Shown one piece after another: positions 6,875 to 9,002 of a stretch of 9,002 nt of DNA. The stretch covers positions 1 through 9,002 of the forward strand of contig JASBUM010000128.1 of assembly GCA_030147905.1 (NCBI GenBank), given 5' to 3'. The DNA comes from Acidimangrovimonas sp. (lineage in GTDB: Bacteria > Pseudomonadota > Alphaproteobacteria > Rhodobacterales > Rhodobacteraceae). The notes below the pieces were generated by a model. The model was given only the letters and a program-made list of their open reading frames with translations, did no database searches and had not been told where the DNA came from. Position numbers and translations under genes: made by a program. Within the stretch, counting starts at the first letter, position 1, and each line of letters starts with the position of its first letter.

Positions 6875-7932
6875 TCGCGGCGGGCGAACGGCTGGGCCTT
6901 GCGGCGCTGCACCGGCTTGATCCGGAATGCGCACATGCCTTGTCGCTGCGCGCCTTGCGCTGCGGGCTGGTGCCGCTGCCGAGGCCGGTGTCGACGCGAC
7001 GGCTCGCCTGCAGGCTGGCGGGCATCGGGCTTGCCAATCCGGTGGGGCTCGCCGCAGGGTTCGACAAGAACGCGGTCGCGCTTCATGCGCTGGTGCGCGC
7101 GGGTTTCGGTTTCATCTAGGTCGGGGCTACCACGCCGCGGCCACAGCCGGGCAATCCCCGGCCACGCCTGTTCCGGCTGCCCGAGGACGGTGCCGTGATC
7201 AACCGTTTCGGCTTCAACAACGACGGTGCCGCGGCGATCTCGGCGCGGCTTTCGTCGCGGCCGCCGCACGGGGTCATCGGGCTCAACCTCGGTGCCAACA
7301 AGGACAGCACCGACCGCGCCGGCGATTTCGCCGACGTTCTGGTACGCTGCAGCGCCCATATCGATTTCGCGACCGTCAACGTCTCCTCCCCGAATACCGA
7401 GAGGTTGCGCGACCTGCAGGGGCCGGCGGCGCTTGCGGCCCTGCTGGCACGGGTGATGGAGGCGCGCGCCGACCTGCCGCGGCCGATCCCGATCTTCGTC
7501 AAGATCGCGCCCGATCTCGACGCCGGGGCATTGGCCGATATTGCCGGCGTCGCGCTGGAAAGCGGCATCGACGGGGTGATCGCCACCAATACGACGCTGG
7601 CGCGCGACGCGCTCGCGGGGCGGCACCGCGACCAGGCCGGCGGGCTGTCGGGCGCGCCCCTGTTCGAACGATCCACGCGCGTGCTGGCGCAGTTGTCGCG
7701 TCTCACGGCCGGGAAGCTGCCGCTGATCGGCGTGGGCGGCATCGGCTCGGCCGAGGATGCCTATGCCAAGATCCGTGCAGGCGCCAGCGCGGTGCAGCTC
7801 TATACCGCGATGGTCTACCAGGGCCTTTCGCTGGTCGAGCGGATCGCGCGCGGGCTGGACGGGCTTCTGGCGCGCGACGGGTTCGACAATGTCGCCGCCG
7901 CGGTCGGCACCGGGCGCGGGGAATGGCTGTGA
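6871..7932 (+). pseudogene. pyrD: Quinone-dependent dihydroorotate dehydrogenase, interrupted by TAG
   Basis: This is class 2 PyrD, the membrane-associated FMN enzyme that oxidises dihydroorotate to orotate with quinone in de novo pyrimidine synthesis. The full frame has 354 codons including the final stop, a normal family length. Numbered from GTG, it shows the N-terminal helical part (1-40), AAGFDKN (61-67), [15 protein letters not shown] (89-103), NRFGFNNDG (111-119), NVSSPNT with the catalytic serine (170-176), VKIAPDL (210-216), ATNTT (238-242), GGLSG (257-261), GVGGI (287-291) and LYTAMVYQG (310-318). Codon 83 is TAG (7117-7119), where homologues have Glu in the segment FIEVG. No other stop or frameshift is present. 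The product would end at 82 residues without most of the FMN site. A restart at GTG 7195 would lack the N-terminal third and is unlikely to work. The GTG start at 6871 is supported by family alignment and by the GTGA overlap with the preceding frame; TTG at 6868 is an alternative. Confidence 0.85.
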
Positions 7933-8276
7933 CGCTGACGATCTGGCACAATCCGCGCTGTTCGACGTCGCGCCGGACGCTGGCGCTGATCGAGGCGCAT
8001 GGGCAGGCGCCTTTGATCCGACGCTATCTCGAGGATCCGCCGAACGCCGATTAGATCCGCGCCGCACTGGCGCTGATGGGGCAGTTCGCAGGGGCACTTC
8101 TTCGGGTGAAGGAGCCACTCTGCCGTAGCCTCGGCCTGGGTCCGCAGACGGAGGAGGCGACGCTTATCGCGGCCATGGCGGCCCATCCGGTGCTGATCGA
8201 GCGTCCGCTCGTCCTCGGCGCGCGGCAGGCGGTTCTGGGCCGCCCGCCCGAGGCGGTTCTGCCGCTTCTGCTCTGA
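7929..8276 (+). pseudogene. ArsC/Spx-like glutaredoxin-fold protein, interrupted by TAG
   Basis: The intact frame would give about 115 residues of the ArsC/YffB family, small thioredoxin-fold proteins related to glutaredoxin-coupled arsenate reductase; many members next to housekeeping genes are not proven arsenate reductases. From GTG 7929 the protein starts MTLTIWHNPRCSTSRRTL, with the active cysteine at Cys11 and Arg15 after it. The C-terminal part has HPVLIERPLVLG and AVLGRPPEAVLPLL, the usual family ending. Codon 42 is TAG (8052-8054), between NAD and IRAALAL, where homologues carry a sense codon, probably Glu or Gln; the frame then continues cleanly to TGA at 8276. The truncated product would be 41 residues. 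The start shares GTGA with the pyrD stop (7929-7932); an ATG at 7923 is the alternative, giving two extra residues. No ars regulator or efflux gene is near, so arsenic resistance is not indicated. Confidence 0.78.
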
Positions 8277-8282
8277 AACCCG

Positions 8283-8301
8283 GGGGCCTGCACCCGGCCC
8301 C
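8283..8301 (+). terminator. Hairpin after the ArsC-like gene
   Basis: GGGGCC (8283-8288) and GGCCCC (8296-8301) form a 6-bp all-GC stem with a 7-base loop, 6 bases after the TGA at 8276. There is no U-tract. It is the best candidate for the end of the pyrD operon in the convergent spacer. Confidence 0.35.
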
Positions 8302-8323
8302 GGCACGCCCCCCCGGCACGCCC
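8298..8323. repeat. Two 13-bp tandem repeats in the convergent spacer
   Basis: CCCCGGCACGCCC occurs twice in direct tandem (8298-8310 and 8311-8323) between the ArsC-like gene and the MATE gene. A second short direct repeat, CTTGCCC, occurs twice 10 bases apart near 8351-8367. The spacer is C-rich and has no gene. Confidence 0.6.
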
Positions 8324-8416
8324 CCGCACCACCCTGCCCTGACCGCAGATCTTGCCCAGTCTTGCCCGGTGCTTCTTGTCCGCCTCGTCCGGCTCGCGCG
8401 GGCCGCGGACCAGTCC

Positions 8417-9002
8417 TCAGCCCCGCGCCGCGCCCTCCACTGCGCCCTCGATCGCGGGATATCGGCGCGCCATCGTCACCCCGCGGCTGATATTGAGCAC
8501 CATCAAGGCGGCCCACAGGCCGTGATTGCCCCACAGCGGGAGCAGAACAGCCAATGCCGCCGCGTAGATCAGCACCGAGATCAGCATCGCCTCGCGCATG
8601 GCCCTTGTCTGGGTGGCGCCGATGAAGATCCCGTCGAACATCCAGCTGGCCACGCCCACCACGGGCGCCGCGACGACCCATGGCAGATAATGCGCCGCCG
8701 CGGCCTGAACCGCGGGGTCGCGCGCCATCACCGCGATCAGCGCCCCGCCGCCAAGCGCGAAGGCGAGCCCCAAGGCCACGCTGCCGCCTACACCCCACTG
8801 GCCGGTCAGGACCGCCGCCCGCCGCAAGGCGCGCGGATCGCGCGCGCCCATCGCCTGCCCGACCAGTGATTCCGCCGCGAAGGCGAAACCGTCCAGCGCA
8901 TAGGCGGTGATCTCGAGAAACTGCATCAGGATCTGGTTGGCGGCAAGCGTGACATCCCCCTGCCCCGCGCCGAGGAAGACGAACGCGGTGAAGGCGCCCT
9001 GA
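8417..9002 (-). CDS. MATE family efflux transporter, C-terminal part (partial)
   Basis: The visible 194 residues are the C-terminal half of a 12-helix inner-membrane exporter of the MATE family (DinF-like branch), which expels cationic compounds in exchange for protons or sodium ions. Family signs are the segment GDVTLAANQILMQFLEITAY followed by ALDGFAFAAESLVGQAMGAR, then hydrophobic helices VALGLAFALGGGALIAVMA, WVVAAPVVGVASWMFDGIFIGA and AMLISVLIYAAALAVLLPLW. The gene continues beyond 9002, so the internal ATG at 8926 is not its start. It ends with TGA and converges on the ArsC-like gene with about 140 bp between stops. The substrate cannot be inferred. Confidence 0.9.
   Translation of the reverse strand, partial: QGAFTAFVFLGAGQGDVTLAANQILMQFLEITAYALDGFAFAAESLVGQAMGARDPRALRRAAVLTGQWGVGGSVALGLAFALGGGALIAVMARDPAVQAAAAHYLPWVVAAPVVGVASWMFDGIFIGATQTRAMREAMLISVLIYAAALAVLLPLWGNHGLWAALMVLNISRGVTMARRYPAIEGAVEGAARG

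Noticed and set aside
7117..7119. TAG in pyrD as pyrrolysine insertion
   Set aside because: The site is a Glu position in ordinary homologues, not a methyltransferase-type pyrrolysine site, and no pyl genes are visible.
7117..8054. Genome-wide reassignment of TAG to an amino acid
   Set aside because: TAG ends the ABC exporter (2334-2336) and the 5'-nucleotidase (4729-4731) at their natural C-termini, and the latter is followed by an intrinsic terminator. Only partial suppression remains possible.
6517..8118. A 533-codon minus-strand frame opposite DUF952, pyrD and the ArsC-like gene
   Set aside because: It is Arg/Pro-rich with no domain. The plus strand matches three known families, even with the TAG interruptions.

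Overview
The window is GC-rich bacterial DNA, almost certainly from an alphaproteobacterium and most likely a member of the Rhodobacterales. This rests on the codon use, the Rhodobacter-like PyrD and DUF952 sequences, the DUF952-pyrD-ArsC-like gene order (recalled, not checked by search), and a tRNA promoter of the TTGCC/TATA type. Nothing in it looks like a phage, plasmid or insertion sequence. It reads as chromosomal housekeeping and transport DNA, with one possibly decaying operon.

Left part, minus strand (162-4592): an AMP-binding acyl-CoA synthetase of the long (about 630-650 residue) type; upstream of it an ABC exporter half-transporter with a fused ATPase; then a spacer of about 370 bp with no convincing gene, which ends in a 15-bp tandem repeat touching the 3' end of tRNA-Gly(UCC). 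The tRNA has an encoded CCA and a clear promoter. Middle (4668-6249, minus): a secreted 5'-nucleotidase/metallophosphatase with a signal peptide, ending in a good intrinsic terminator. Its ribosome binding site lies in the loop of a perfect 8-bp inverted repeat that abuts the start codon.

Right part, plus strand (6423-8276): a tight gene chain of DUF952 protein, a possible 38-residue linker ORF, pyrD (quinone-dependent dihydroorotate dehydrogenase) and an ArsC/Spx-like glutaredoxin-fold protein. The chosen starts and stops join through 4-base overlaps (ATGA, GTGA, GTGA), which suggests translational coupling. Both pyrD (codon 83) and the ArsC-like gene (codon 42) contain one in-frame TAG where homologues carry a sense codon. 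The reading frames are otherwise intact to their natural ends. These two ambers, 935 bp apart in one operon, are the most unusual thing in the window. They may be young pseudogenes, sequence errors or sites of amber suppression. TAG is also the normal terminator of two other genes here, so general reassignment of TAG is unlikely.

The far right (8417-9002, minus) is the C-terminal half of a MATE-family exporter that runs off the window and converges on the pyrD operon across a C-rich spacer with short direct repeats. I see no new defence or mobile system. The worthwhile leads are the paired ambers, the coupled micro-ORF with its hairpin before pyrD, the nucleotidase leader dyad, and the minisatellite at the tRNA.
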